Assembly (NCBI GenBank): GCA_900547475.1
Contig: URGW01000019.1
Coordinates: forward strand, 1 to 64,000
Length of the DNA: 64,000 bases
Direction of reading: 5' to 3'
Source: an uncultured Clostridium sp.
GTDB lineage: Bacteria > Bacillota > Clostridia > Clostridiales > Clostridiaceae
Shown piece by piece: positions 8,918 through 18,307 of the stretch (the stretch's first letter is position 1; the number at the start of each line of letters is the position of its first letter). A program made the position numbers and the translations under genes. The notes beneath the pieces were generated by a model. It was not told the origin of the DNA. It did not search any database and saw only the letters and a list, made by a program, of their open reading frames with translations.

Positions 8918-10624
8918 ATGAAAAAACCTGTAATTGAGTTCGTGGATTTTACTTTTCAATACAGAGCTCAAGCAAAGCCAACATTGAATAATATAAATTT
9001 AACTATATATGAAGGAGAAAAAGTACTTATAGTAGGACCATCAGGGTCAGGAAAAAGTACTCTTTCAAATTGTATAAATGGCCTTGTACCATTTTCTAAT
9101 GAAGGTGAAATTTCTGGTAGTTTAAAAGTTAAAGGGAAAGAAACTAAGGAAATGAGTATATTTGAATTGTCAAATTCAGTGGGGACTGTACTTCAAGATC
9201 CAGATGGTCAGTTTATAGGATTAACAGTTGGTGAAGATATAGCTTTTAAGTTAGAGAATGATTGTGTATCACAAGAGGAAATGAAAGAAAAAGTTAAAAT
9301 TGTTTCTGAAATTGTAGGAATAGATACTCATTTAAGTTCTGCACCTTATAGTTTATCAGGAGGGCAAAAACAACGTGTAACATTAGCTGGTGTTATGGTA
9401 GGTGACGTAGATATTCTTTTATTTGATGAGCCACTTGCAAGTTTAGACCCTGCAACTGGTAAAAGTGCTATTGAACTAATAGATCAAATTCAAAAGAAAA
9501 CTAATAAGACTATATTAATAATAGAACACAGATTAGAAGATGTATTACATTGTCCAGTAGATAGAATAATAGTTGTTGATAATGGTAAAATAGCTGCTGA
9601 TATAACTCCAGAAGAGTTATTAAGTTCAAATCTATTAGTTGAAACAGGAATACGTGAACCACTATATATTACAGCATTAAAATATGCAGAATGCAATATT
9701 ACACCTAAAATGCATCCAGAACATATTGATACATTAAATATAGATAGTTGTAGAGATAAATTAAAAGAGTGGTATGAAGATACTATAGAAGATAAACAAC
9801 AAGTAAATAGTGAAGCTATTCTTGAAATGAAAGATGTAAAATTCTCCTATGAATCAGGAAAGGAAATATTACATGGTGTTTCATTTAAAGTTAATAGGGG
9901 TGAAATGGTTAGTATTGTAGGTAGAAATGGAGCCGGTAAATCAACTATTTCTAAGTTAATATGTGGATTTTATAAACCAACAGAAGGAAAAATATTATTT
10001 AATGGTAGAGATTTAGTTAATGATACTATTAAAGAACGTGCAGAAAAAATAGGAATAGTAATGCAGAATCCAAATCAAATGATATCAAAGACTATGATTT
10101 TTGATGAGGTAGCCTTAGGACTTAAAGTTAGAGGAGTTTCTGAGGAGAAAATTAAGAATAGAGTTTTTGAAACATTAAAGATTTGTGGATTATATGAATT
10201 CCGTAATTGGCCAATTTCTGCATTAAGTTTTGGGCAAAAGAAACGTGTAACAATTGCATCAATTCTAGTATTAAATCCTGAAGTTATTATTTTAGATGAG
10301 CCTACAGCAGGTCAAGACTTTAAACATTACACAGAGATTATGGAATTCTTAAGAGAATTGAATCAAAAAGGTGTAACCATAATAATGATAACTCATGATA
10401 TGCATTTAATGCTTGAATATACTAACAGAGCAATTGTATTATCTGATGGAGTAAAATTAGCTGATGATATAGCAGCTAATGTTCTTACAGATGAAGAAGT
10501 AATAAATAAAGCAAACTTAAAGGAAACATCATTATATGAATTAGCTATAAAGGCTAACTTAGATAATCCAAGAATGTTTGTTAAGAAATTTATTGATTAT
10601 GATAGGAGGATTAGAGGAATATGA
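8918..10624 (+). CDS. ECF transporter ATPase with two ABC domains (EcfA1-EcfA2 fusion)
   Basis: Energizes vitamin- or metabolite-type ECF uptake at the inner face of the membrane. About 568 residues carry two complete ABC domains. Domain 1 has Walker A GPSGSGKST (~38), signature LSGGQKQR (~146) and Walker B LLFDEPLASLDP (~167). Domain 2 has Walker A GRNGAGKST (~335), signature LSFGQKKR (~435) and Walker B VIILDEPTAG (~457). Two-domain ATPases are usual with UPF0397 or YkoE S components, whereas group II ECFs have separate A1 and A2. The frame is open from TTG 8882, but GAGGAG before ATG 8918 sets the start. Its stop overlaps the T-component ATG, so the two are translationally coupled. Confidence 0.93.
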   Translation: MKKPVIEFVDFTFQYRAQAKPTLNNINLTIYEGEKVLIVGPSGSGKSTLSNCINGLVPFSNEGEISGSLKVKGKETKEMSIFELSNSVGTVLQDPDGQFIGLTVGEDIAFKLENDCVSQEEMKEKVKIVSEIVGIDTHLSSAPYSLSGGQKQRVTLAGVMVGDVDILLFDEPLASLDPATGKSAIELIDQIQKKTNKTILIIEHRLEDVLHCPVDRIIVVDNGKIAADITPEELLSSNLLVETGIREPLYITALKYAECNITPKMHPEHIDTLNIDSCRDKLKEWYEDTIEDKQQVNSEAILEMKDVKFSYESGKEILHGVSFKVNRGEMVSIVGRNGAGKSTISKLICGFYKPTEGKILFNGRDLVNDTIKERAEKIGIVMQNPNQMISKTMIFDEVALGLKVRGVSEEKIKNRVFETLKICGLYEFRNWPISALSFGQKKRVTIASILVLNPEVIILDEPTAGQDFKHYTEIMEFLRELNQKGVTIIMITHDMHLMLEYTNRAIVLSDGVKLADDIAANVLTDEEVINKANLKETSLYELAIKANLDNPRMFVKKFIDYDRRIRGI

Positions 10625-11448
10625 GTACAATGATTGGATATTCAGATATAGATTCACCTATTCATAGATTAACAGGAGCAGCAAAGTTAATTGCTTTAAT
10701 TATTTGGGCTTTAGCTTCTATGGTTACATATGATACTCGTGTGCTTTTAGGTATGTTTGTTGTAAGTATAATTGTGTTTAAGATTTCAAAGGTAGAATTT
10801 AAACAAGTTTCATTTGTTCTTTACTTTATATTAATATTCTTGTTATTAAATAATTTAGCAATATTTATATTCTCACCATATGAAGGTGTTAATATATATG
10901 GAAGTAGAACAGATTTATTTAAGATTGCAGGTCCATATACTGTAACAAGTGAACAGTTATTCTATCAATTTAATATAACTTTAAAGTATTTTTCAATAAT
11001 ACCTATGGCATTATTATTTATGGTTGCTACTAATCCAAGTGAGTTTGCAGCTTCATTAAATAAGATAGGTGTAAGTTATAAAATTGCATATTCAGTTTCA
11101 ATAGCTTTAAGATATATACCTGATGTTCAACGTGATTATCAAGATATATCATTTGCACAACAAGCTAGGGGAATAGATATGTCTAAAAAAGAAAAATTAA
11201 CAAAAAGAATTAAAAATTCAGCTTCTATATTAATGCCGTTGATATTTTCAAGTTTAGATAGAATAGAAACTATAAGTTCTGCTATGGAGCTTAGAGCATT
11301 TGGAAGTAATAAAAAACGTACATGGTATAATGGAAGACCATTTAAAAAAGGTGATTATATAGCTATAGCTATAGTTAGTGTTATATTAGTAATTGCTATA
11401 TTTGCGACAATAATAAATGAGGGACGTTTCTATAATCCATTTATTTAA
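10621..11448 (+). CDS. ECF transporter transmembrane (T) component, EcfT/CbiQ family
   Basis: A 275-residue membrane scaffold that joins the ATPase to the substrate-binding S component. It has about five hydrophobic segments and the cytoplasmic coupling helices with the two ARG-type motifs, AQQARGID (~182) and AMELRAFG (~220). It overlaps the ATPase stop by 4 bp (ATGA). With the S component and ATPase it completes a dedicated transporter. The gene ends at a very strong terminator (11459). Confidence 0.93.
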   Translation: MSTMIGYSDIDSPIHRLTGAAKLIALIIWALASMVTYDTRVLLGMFVVSIIVFKISKVEFKQVSFVLYFILIFLLLNNLAIFIFSPYEGVNIYGSRTDLFKIAGPYTVTSEQLFYQFNITLKYFSIIPMALLFMVATNPSEFAASLNKIGVSYKIAYSVSIALRYIPDVQRDYQDISFAQQARGIDMSKKEKLTKRIKNSASILMPLIFSSLDRIETISSAMELRAFGSNKKRTWYNGRPFKKGDYIAIAIVSVILVIAIFATIINEGRFYNPFI

Positions 11449-11458
11449 TAAGAAAATT

Positions 11459-11500
11459 AAAAGTTAGTACTATAAAGTGTTATAGTACTAACTTTTATAT
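11459..11500 (+). terminator. strong terminator ending the ECF operon
   Basis: 17-bp perfect arms (11459-11475 and 11480-11496) around a 4-nt loop, core GTTAGTACTATAA, ending in ACTTTTATAT. Confidence 0.9.
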
Positions 11501-11568
11501 TAATAATATTTGGTAAAGTAATACAAATAAAGAAAATAATAAAATAAGTACTATAAATTATAATTTTA

Positions 11569-11617
11569 TTGTAACTCTTTTGTAAATTAATTTGACCTTA
11601 TATAGGTATAATATAAA
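11569..11617 (+). promoter_or_regulatory. direct repeats TTGTAA at 11-bp period before pgdA-like gene
   Basis: TTGTAA occurs at 11569-11574 and 11580-11585, exactly 11 bp apart, followed by TTGACC (11592) and TATAAT (11607-11612). Hexamer direct repeats with one-turn spacing are the layout of OmpR/PhoP-type response-regulator sites. An OmpR-family regulator is encoded 1.1 kb downstream. Confidence 0.4.
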
Positions 11618-11656
11618 GTATAGAGCTATATAAGAAGTAGTTAGGGAGAATTGAAA

Positions 11657-12613
11657 ATGTATAAATTAAGTAAAGTTATAATAAGAAATAGTGTTTTAAT
11701 AGTAATTTTATTATTATCTTTTGTATTTGGAATTCAGACTTTAAAAAAATATAAGATATATAATAAGGATAAGGAAGTTATAGCTAATCAAAATATAAGT
11801 TTTATTGATAATGAAGTTTCCCAAAATACTGGTGAGGAAAGTAATGATGGAGATTTACAGAATAGAGAAAATATTAATACTGCTACAACTAAGCAAAACT
11901 TAATATATACTTCTTATGAAAATGATTTATATGCAGATAATGCTAAGGATGTAGAAAATATGCTTAATAAGTGGAATTACTTAAGGGAAGATGGAAAAAA
12001 GGTTGCATATCTAACATTTGATGATGGGCCTTCAACTGAAGTAACACAACAAATATTAGAAACACTTAAATTTAATAATATAAAAGCTACTTTTTTTGTA
12101 TTAGGTAGTAATGTTGAAAAAAGTAATATACAAAAGGAATTGTTGAAAGAAATGGTTATAGAAAGACACGCCATTGGCAATCATGGATATTGTCATGACT
12201 ATAGTATTTTATATCCAAGTAGAGTTGCTAATCCAACAGTGATAGTAAATGATATGAAAAAATCAGAATATGTAATGAGGTCTGTTTTAGGTGATGACTT
12301 TAGAACTAGTGTTATTAGGTTACCAGGAGGACATATGTCATGGAATACTAAAATGTTAGATCCGGTTCTTGAGGAAAATGGATATAGTTATATAGATTGG
12401 AACACATTAAATGGAGATGCTGAAGGCAATGACAGAACTGTTGAGCAATTGGTAAATAGGTTAAAAGGAACTATAAGAGATTTAGCTGGAAATGATGATG
12501 TATTAGTTATATTAATGCATGATACAAATGCAAAGAAAACAACATCACAATCATTACAAGAAATTATAGATTACTTAAAGTCTTTAGGATATGAATTTAG
12601 AACATTAAAGTAG
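11657..12613 (+). CDS. membrane-anchored polysaccharide deacetylase (PgdA-like)
   Basis: Probable cell-wall N-deacetylase (carbohydrate esterase family 4) acting outside the membrane. About 318 residues: a signal anchor at ~8-29, an acidic linker, then a NodB domain from ~115. Catalytic motifs are TFDDGP (D122, D123), NHGYCH with H176 and H180 as metal ligands, RLPGGHMSW, the DWN region and ILMHDT near the C-terminus. Peptidoglycan deacetylation usually confers lysozyme resistance, but the exact sugar substrate is not shown. AGGGAG precedes ATG 11657; an in-frame TTG at 11651 is less likely. A two-component system follows on the same strand. Confidence 0.9.
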   Translation: MYKLSKVIIRNSVLIVILLLSFVFGIQTLKKYKIYNKDKEVIANQNISFIDNEVSQNTGEESNDGDLQNRENINTATTKQNLIYTSYENDLYADNAKDVENMLNKWNYLREDGKKVAYLTFDDGPSTEVTQQILETLKFNNIKATFFVLGSNVEKSNIQKELLKEMVIERHAIGNHGYCHDYSILYPSRVANPTVIVNDMKKSEYVMRSVLGDDFRTSVIRLPGGHMSWNTKMLDPVLEENGYSYIDWNTLNGDAEGNDRTVEQLVNRLKGTIRDLAGNDDVLVILMHDTNAKKTTSQSLQEIIDYLKSLGYEFRTLK

Positions 12614-12628
12614 AAATGGTATTAAGAT

Positions 12629-12664
12629 ATACTGGGTGAATGGTTATATTTATCCGGTATTTTG
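12629..12664 (+). terminator. weak terminator after the deacetylase gene
   Basis: ATACTGG (12629-12635) pairs with CCGGTAT (12654-12660, one G-U), then TTTG. The T-tract is poor, so read-through into the response-regulator gene is possible. Confidence 0.45.
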
Positions 12665-12722
12665 TTTGTAGATTTAGAAAAAATAAATAAACATTAGCTT
12701 TATAGATTTGAAGGGAAAGTAT

Positions 12723-13424
12723 ATGAAGAAAATATTAATAGTTGAAGATGAAGATAGTATAAGAGGTTTTTTAAAAATAAATTTAAAAAGAAATGGTTTT
12801 GAGGTTTTAGAAGCTGATAATGGAGAAGAGGGATTAAAAATATTAGATTTAGAAAATCCGGTTCTGATAATATTAGATGTTATGTTACCAGGTATAGATG
12901 GATTTGAAGTTTGTAAGAGAGCTAGAGAAAAAAAAGATAAGATAGGGATTATAATGTTAACTGCAAAAGGGCAGGATATGGACAAAATAATGGGCCTTGA
13001 ATATGGCGCAGATGATTATATGGTGAAACCTTTTAATCCAATGGAGCTATTACTTAGAATAAAGGCTATATTAAGAAGAATTGGTGTAAATGATGAGAAA
13101 AAAGTCTTAAAAAATGGAATATTTACTGTGGATACATATGGGAAAAAGATATTTAAAGGTGATAAAGAGATTGATTTGACGCCAAAAGAATATTCAATTA
13201 TAAAATTATTTATAGAAAATCCTAATAGAGCTTTTTCAAGAGATGAGTTATTAGATTTAATTTGGGGAAAAGATTATTTTGCAGATTCTAAAATTATAGA
13301 TGTGAATATAAGAAGACTTAGAAGTAAAATAGAAGATTACTCATTTAAAGCAGGATATATAGAAACAATATGGGGATTTGGATATAGATGGAGAGGAGAA
13401 GCAGGTGAAGAGTATACGAAGTAA
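12723..13424 (+). CDS. OmpR/PhoB-family response regulator
   Basis: A cytoplasmic DNA-binding regulator of ~233 residues. The receiver domain has the acidic pocket EDED near residue 10, phosphorylation site D52 in LDVMLPG, the conserved TAKG threonine and K of MVKPF. It is followed by a C-terminal winged helix with LTPKEYSIIKLF and DVNIRRLRSKIE. The in-frame TTG at 12708 is rejected because AAGGGA fits ATG 12723. The partner kinase gene starts inside its 3' end (20-bp overlap), so they form a coupled pair. Targets may include the adjacent deacetylase and G-x-W protein genes (inference). Confidence 0.95.
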   Translation: MKKILIVEDEDSIRGFLKINLKRNGFEVLEADNGEEGLKILDLENPVLIILDVMLPGIDGFEVCKRAREKKDKIGIIMLTAKGQDMDKIMGLEYGADDYMVKPFNPMELLLRIKAILRRIGVNDEKKVLKNGIFTVDTYGKKIFKGDKEIDLTPKEYSIIKLFIENPNRAFSRDELLDLIWGKDYFADSKIIDVNIRRLRSKIEDYSFKAGYIETIWGFGYRWRGEAGEEYTK

Positions 13425-14808
13425 ACTGTTGAAAAATTTTCTTATAGTTATAATATTAACAGTTGTAATATTAGATATATTAGCTTTACTATGTTTAAAG
13501 GGATATTATTATAAAAATACTCAAGATACTTTAGTTAATCAATTAGAAGGATATATTAATTTTTATCAGAAGTACTTCTCTAACAATAAATTAATAGATA
13601 ATATATATGAAAATATGGATGTCTTTTGGAATACAAATCAGGAGCAGATTGAGATATTAGATCCAAATGGGAAATTGTTAATGGATTCATATGGTATAAG
13701 AGATTCTTATCTTTTAACTACTCCTGACATTCAAAAGGCTAAGGAAGGAGAAGTTGGTGTATGGACTGGAGATGTAAGCAGCTATAATGACAAAATAATG
13801 GTAGTTTCTAAAGCAATTAAATCAAAGTTAGATCCCAATGAAACTATAGGTATAGTTAGGATTATTTTTTCATTAAAGGAGGTACATAAAGTAATAGACT
13901 CTTTTAGTGTATTATTTTTATTTATTTCAATAATTGTAATAGTATTAGGAATAATAATGAGTTTAATAATAGCTAAAGATATTGTATCTCCAATAAAAAA
14001 GATAACAGATGTTGCAAGGGAAATGGCAAAGGGAAATTTAAATATTAGGAGTGATGTTACTGATAATATTGAAATTGCTCAATTGTCAAAAACTTTAAAT
14101 TATATGGGATGTGAGGTTGAAAAGAGAGAAAAATTGAAAAATGAATTTATATCTTCAGTTTCACATGAATTAAGAACACCTTTAACATCAATCAAGGGGT
14201 GGGCTATAACATTAAAGTATGATTGTAGTGATATGGATACAGTAGCTTTAGGACTTGATATTATTGAAAAAGAAAGTGATAGATTAACTGAGATGGTAGA
14301 AGAATTATTAGATTTTTCTAAGCTTATAAATGGTGTTATTTCCTTAAATATAAAAGAGCATGATGTAAAAAGCTTTATTGAATATATTGAAAATTATATG
14401 AGGCCAAGAGCTGAGAGAGAAGGAAAAGAATTTAGTATAACTATAGATAAAAATGTTGGAAAAGGTTATTTTGATGAAAATAGGCTTAAACAAGTTTTAA
14501 GTAATATTATAGATAATGCTTTTAAGTTTACCGAAGAAAATGGGAAAATAAGCTTAAACACTAAGGTTGAAGAAGAATATTTAGTGTTCAGAGTAAAGGA
14601 TAATGGAAGTGGAATAAGTAGCAAAGATTTACCAAGGGTAAAAGATAAATTTTATAAGGGGAAAAATAGCAAATCGAGAAATGGAATAGGTTTATCTATA
14701 TGTGATGAAATAGTAACTTTGCATAGAGGAATTTTAGAAATTATAAGCAAAGAAAATGAAGGAACAGAAATAATAATTAAAATTCCTTTAAATCAAGGAG
14801 AGACATAA
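13405..14808 (+). CDS. membrane sensor histidine kinase
   Basis: A ~467-residue kinase partner of the preceding regulator. TM1 (~10-32) is followed by an extracellular sensor of ~130 residues, TM2 (~165-190), HAMP (KDIVSPIKKITDVAREM), and HisKA with SVSHELRTPLTS (phospho-acceptor H254). The HATPase domain has N box NIIDNAFKF and G boxes DNGSGIS and GIGLSI. The start is GTG 13405, set by GGAGAGGAG just upstream; an earlier TTG exists but lacks a ribosome site. The signal sensed is unknown. Envelope stress is plausible from the neighbouring wall genes. Confidence 0.93.
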   Translation: MKSIRSKLLKNFLIVIILTVVILDILALLCLKGYYYKNTQDTLVNQLEGYINFYQKYFSNNKLIDNIYENMDVFWNTNQEQIEILDPNGKLLMDSYGIRDSYLLTTPDIQKAKEGEVGVWTGDVSSYNDKIMVVSKAIKSKLDPNETIGIVRIIFSLKEVHKVIDSFSVLFLFISIIVIVLGIIMSLIIAKDIVSPIKKITDVAREMAKGNLNIRSDVTDNIEIAQLSKTLNYMGCEVEKREKLKNEFISSVSHELRTPLTSIKGWAITLKYDCSDMDTVALGLDIIEKESDRLTEMVEELLDFSKLINGVISLNIKEHDVKSFIEYIENYMRPRAEREGKEFSITIDKNVGKGYFDENRLKQVLSNIIDNAFKFTEENGKISLNTKVEEEYLVFRVKDNGSGISSKDLPRVKDKFYKGKNSKSRNGIGLSICDEIVTLHRGILEIISKENEGTEIIIKIPLNQGET

Positions 14809-14809
14809 T

Positions 14810-16270
14810 ATGAATAAAAAATTTTTGATAGTATTCTCTCTTGTTATAATATTATTTTTCGTGTATAAATCAAAGGTTAGTAACGATGAAAGCAATGATA
14901 TTTTTAACTTTACTGGGACATGGAGAATTGATTCAGTAGAACAATTAGGAGAGAAAGATGATAGTGATGAAGAGAATAATTCTTTTATTGGAGAGGAAAT
15001 AAAATTAGGTAATAATAAAATTAATATTGCAGATAATTATAAATCTAATATTCATTATAAGTTAAAGGCTGTTGAGGGAGAATATATTATTTCCTATGAG
15101 AAAAACTTGACTATGAATACTTTTATGAATGGAAGAGAGACAGTAGATTTAATATCTATTATTGATAAAAATCAAATAATAGGTGAATTCTTTTTAAATT
15201 CTGATACTGAGATGATATTTTTATATAAAAGTAGTTTGTTTAAATTAAGTAAAATAAATGAAAATACTAATTTTGATGATGTTAAAAATACAAATTCTAT
15301 AGGAAATCAAACTGGCGAAGAGCATGTTGATGTAAAAGAGGGAGTTATGTTAGGAATTAAAACTCCAGGTAAAAAGATTGATGATGGAGTGTATAGTAGC
15401 GATGAGTATAGGACTTTATGGATATCTCATGATAACTGGAAAATAGGAAGTATCTATGAAAAACCTAATATTATTTTTCCAAGATTAAATGGAATATGGA
15501 AGTTAGAAGTAAATCAAAAGAATATGAATGGTTTTGAATATGATGAATTTCAAGTAGGAAAATATGATGAAAAAGTAGGAAATAATACAGTTGAATATTT
15601 AATTTTAGATAAAAGTGAATATAAAACTATAAAATTTGTTGGAAATGATTATATAGCGATAGGAAAATATGAAGGGAATTCTTTTGAAGGGAATTATCCG
15701 ATTTATCAAATAATACCTATAAATAACATTAATATTAAAAATGGACTACAAACAGATGAAATATTTATTGGTTCTGAAAAAGAAAAATATTTAGAAGAAT
15801 TTCAAAATAAAATTAATAGTTTATCTAAAGAGCAAATTGATAAATTAAATATTTCTTCAATAGATTACAATAATTTAGCTATTGAAAGAAGTGTAGGTCG
15901 ATGGAGATTTGTTGCAAATTTGTTGCCAAAGGATATGAGTGATGCAGGAGAAAGCTTTAAAATCTCAATACTGCCGGATAGTAGATTTATAAATTATAAT
16001 TCTCTTTATATATCATGGAAGACTCTAAAGCAACAATTAGGATTTTTTAAAGATGCATTTATATCTCCCTTATGCAATATTATATTAGTTCAATTTGATA
16101 GCTATATAGCAATTTATAAAATAGAAAATGGGAATCTAATAACAGAGCCTTTAGTTACAATTCCTATAGGTGAAGATGATGAAATAATAATGTCGGAGTG
16201 GTGTAGTGGAAGCTATGTAGAACAATGGGAAAAAGCTTTTATTGATGGTGAGTTAATAATAGGGGATTAA
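14810..16270 (+). CDS. secreted/anchored protein with three G-x-W repeats, unknown function
   Basis: A 486-residue protein I cannot assign to a named family. Residues ~4-19 are a hydrophobic signal segment with no lipobox Cys, so it is exported or N-terminally anchored. Three segments each begin with a lipocalin-like G-x-W motif: FTGTWRIDSV (~32), LNGIWKLEV (~228) and SVGRWRFV (~364). Each is followed by predicted beta-strand-rich sequence, suggesting three small barrel domains. It starts one base after the kinase stop, with AAGGAGAG before the ATG, so it belongs to the two-component operon. It may be a co-sensor or a regulated envelope protein (inference). Confidence 0.75.
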   Translation: MNKKFLIVFSLVIILFFVYKSKVSNDESNDIFNFTGTWRIDSVEQLGEKDDSDEENNSFIGEEIKLGNNKINIADNYKSNIHYKLKAVEGEYIISYEKNLTMNTFMNGRETVDLISIIDKNQIIGEFFLNSDTEMIFLYKSSLFKLSKINENTNFDDVKNTNSIGNQTGEEHVDVKEGVMLGIKTPGKKIDDGVYSSDEYRTLWISHDNWKIGSIYEKPNIIFPRLNGIWKLEVNQKNMNGFEYDEFQVGKYDEKVGNNTVEYLILDKSEYKTIKFVGNDYIAIGKYEGNSFEGNYPIYQIIPINNINIKNGLQTDEIFIGSEKEKYLEEFQNKINSLSKEQIDKLNISSIDYNNLAIERSVGRWRFVANLLPKDMSDAGESFKISILPDSRFINYNSLYISWKTLKQQLGFFKDAFISPLCNIILVQFDSYIAIYKIENGNLITEPLVTIPIGEDDEIIMSEWCSGSYVEQWEKAFIDGELIIGD

Positions 16271-16368
16271 AATTAATTTTAAATATTCATGAAATTATAT
16301 TGTTAAGATTTATAAAAAACAATATATTACAGAATGAGAAAAAATTTTTAGTAAAGTTTATAAAAGTA

Positions 16369-16396
16369 TTGTAAAAAATAATATATGTGGTATAAT
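16369..16396 (+). promoter_or_regulatory. promoter of the zinc-ribbon gene
   Basis: -35 TTGTAA (16369-16374), 16 bp, perfect -10 TATAAT (16391-16396), giving a leader of ~110 nt. The rest of 16271..16513 holds nothing else I recognise. Confidence 0.7.
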
Positions 16397-16513
16397 TAAG
16401 AAGAAGTCAAATTTTGACTAGTTAAAAGATTTAAAGTAGATTAATAAAATTTCTCCTATTTAAGAGATATGTTATTAACCATGATAAATCTTAAGAAAAT
16501 GGAGGAATTTATA

Positions 16514-16672
16514 ATGGCAGATAAAACTATCGTATGCAGAGACTGCGGAAAAGAATTTTTATTTACTGAAGGGGAACAAGCTTTCTACAAAGAAAAAGGC
16601 TTTGATAACGAACCAGTAAGATGCGTTGATTGCAGAAGAGCAAGAAAAGCTCAACAAAACAACAGAAAGTAA
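16514..16672 (+). CDS. small zinc-ribbon protein (zf-trcl type)
   Basis: A 52-residue basic protein with two CxxC knuckles, CRDCGKEF near residue 8 and CVDCRRARK near residue 38, separated by FTEGEQAFYKEKGF. This is the layout of the clostridial 'probable zinc-ribbon' family. It has no signal or membrane segment. The frame is open from 16469, but AGGAGG six bases before ATG 16514 fixes the start. Its codons are slightly richer in G+C than the surroundings, as in highly expressed genes. It has its own promoter and a strong terminator. A nucleic-acid or protein-binding role is likely; the actual function is unknown. Confidence 0.9.
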   Translation: MADKTIVCRDCGKEFLFTEGEQAFYKEKGFDNEPVRCVDCRRARKAQQNNRK

Positions 16673-16682
16673 TTGAAATTAT

Positions 16683-16716
16683 AAGATTGTAAGAATTTTT
16701 CTTACAATCTTTTTTG
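16683..16716 (+). terminator. terminator of the zinc-ribbon gene
   Basis: 13-bp arms AAGATTGTAAGAA (16683-16695) and TTCTTACAATCTT (16699-16711), then a T-run. Confidence 0.92.
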
Positions 16717-16881
16717 ATATATAAAAATATTTTTTCATTTGAATTTTTAGATTATATCTATAAAGAAATAAGATAAATATAAATATATAGTTAACTATTA
16801 TAAAACAGACTACATAAATTATAGAAAATATGGTAAAATAAGAAAGTTAGAAGCGATCCAACATATTAGGAGGCGGTAAGA

Positions 16882-18078
16882 ATGGATAAAAATAAGAAGA
16901 AAAATGAGAAAAAGAAGAAAAGATATTCATTAAGAAATAGAATAATAGCTTCAGCTATATTTATGATACTTGCTGTTGTTGTTGGAGTGAGTATAGGATA
17001 TTATAGTTACGTGAAAAGTAAAATATATACAGAGCCAAATGAAATAGAAGTTAAGACTGTAGAGAAGAAAAATGAAGAAGAAGTGGATTATAAGGAAGTT
17101 GATGGTATTACTAATGTATTATTAGTTGGAACAGATGCAAGGGATTTAAAGGAAAGTGCTAGAGCAGACTCTATTATAATTGCAACTTTAGATAATAATA
17201 AGAAAGAAATAAGATTAACCTCCTTATTTAGAGATACCCTAGTTAATATTGAGGGATATGGACCTTATAAGTTGAATGCAGCTATGGCTTTTGGTGGAAT
17301 AAATTTATTAAAGAATACAATACAAGAAACATATAATATAAGTATAGATAAATATATAATAATAAATTTTTGGGGATTTGAAGCTATAATTGATCAAATG
17401 GGTGGATTAGAAATTGATGTTAAAGATTATCAATTGGATGAATTAAATAAGTATATAGGGGAGTCTACAGGAGGAAATGATTGTCCTGTTACAGACAGTG
17501 GATTGCAAGTGTTAAATGGAAAACAGGCTTTATCTTATGCAAGAATAAGAAAAGGTGTAGGAGATGAATTTGAGAGAACTGAAAGACAAAGAGAGGTGTT
17601 ATTTAAGGTTGCTGAAAAGTTAAGAAAAACAAAACCAACAAAATATTTTGAGATTATGAATAGTATGCTTGATTATATAAATACTAATATAGATATCTTA
17701 GATGCTTTAAATATGGCATATACAATTTATAAATTTCCAAGTTTAGAGACAAAACAAGTTCATATACCAGTTACAGAATTAGCTAGTGATATGAATTATG
17801 GCGGAGAAGTTGGATGGGTATTTATAATGGATAGAGAGCAAAATACAGAGATTTTGAATGATTTCATATTTAATGGTATAGAGCCAGATGAAAGTAAATT
17901 TGATTATAATTCTTTAAGCGAAGCACTTAATGAATATAAAACAGGTGAATGGATTTATAACTATGAAAGTGATTATAAAAATAGTACTTCAAATAATAGT
18001 ATAGATTATGAAAAAAATAAAAAGAATAATGAATCATATGAAGATGATGATGAATATATTAATGGAGAATGGGAATAA
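16882..18078 (+). CDS. LytR-CpsA-Psr (LCP) family cell-wall ligase
   Basis: A 398-residue membrane-anchored enzyme of the LCP family, which attaches teichoic acid or other glycopolymers to peptidoglycan. A basic N-terminus and one TM helix (~20-43) are followed by the extracellular LCP domain. Conserved motifs are LLVGTDARD and ARADSIIIATL (~75-95), TSLFRDTLVNI (~115), the VLNGKQALSYARIRKG block and the ERTERQREVL arginines (~225-240). The C-terminal ~50 residues are acidic and Asn/Ser-rich, probably disordered. AGGAGG precedes ATG 16882. Single gene between two strong terminators. The polymer it transfers is unknown. Confidence 0.93.
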   Translation: MDKNKKKNEKKKKRYSLRNRIIASAIFMILAVVVGVSIGYYSYVKSKIYTEPNEIEVKTVEKKNEEEVDYKEVDGITNVLLVGTDARDLKESARADSIIIATLDNNKKEIRLTSLFRDTLVNIEGYGPYKLNAAMAFGGINLLKNTIQETYNISIDKYIIINFWGFEAIIDQMGGLEIDVKDYQLDELNKYIGESTGGNDCPVTDSGLQVLNGKQALSYARIRKGVGDEFERTERQREVLFKVAEKLRKTKPTKYFEIMNSMLDYINTNIDILDALNMAYTIYKFPSLETKQVHIPVTELASDMNYGGEVGWVFIMDREQNTEILNDFIFNGIEPDESKFDYNSLSEALNEYKTGEWIYNYESDYKNSTSNNSIDYEKNKKNNESYEDDDEYINGEWE

Positions 18079-18120
18079 GTCAATATAAAACTTAATTGAG
18101 AAGTTGTAATGAAACATTAG

Positions 18121-18170
18121 AAATTAAAGATAAAATAAGGGGAAAACTTATTTTATCTTTAATTTATTAT
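18121..18170 (+). terminator. terminator of the LCP gene
   Basis: 19-bp perfect arms (18121-18139 and 18147-18165), 7-nt loop with GGGG, T-rich descending arm. Confidence 0.92.
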
Positions 18171-18307
18171 TGATATTAAGGTTAATATATGCAAAAAAGT
18201 TAGCTTAAGCTTGGGTAAAATATATATTTTTATGGGAATATATAAGAAAAAATAAAAAATTTATAGATATAAAAATAGATTTGGTATAAAATTATATTAA
18301 ACATATA

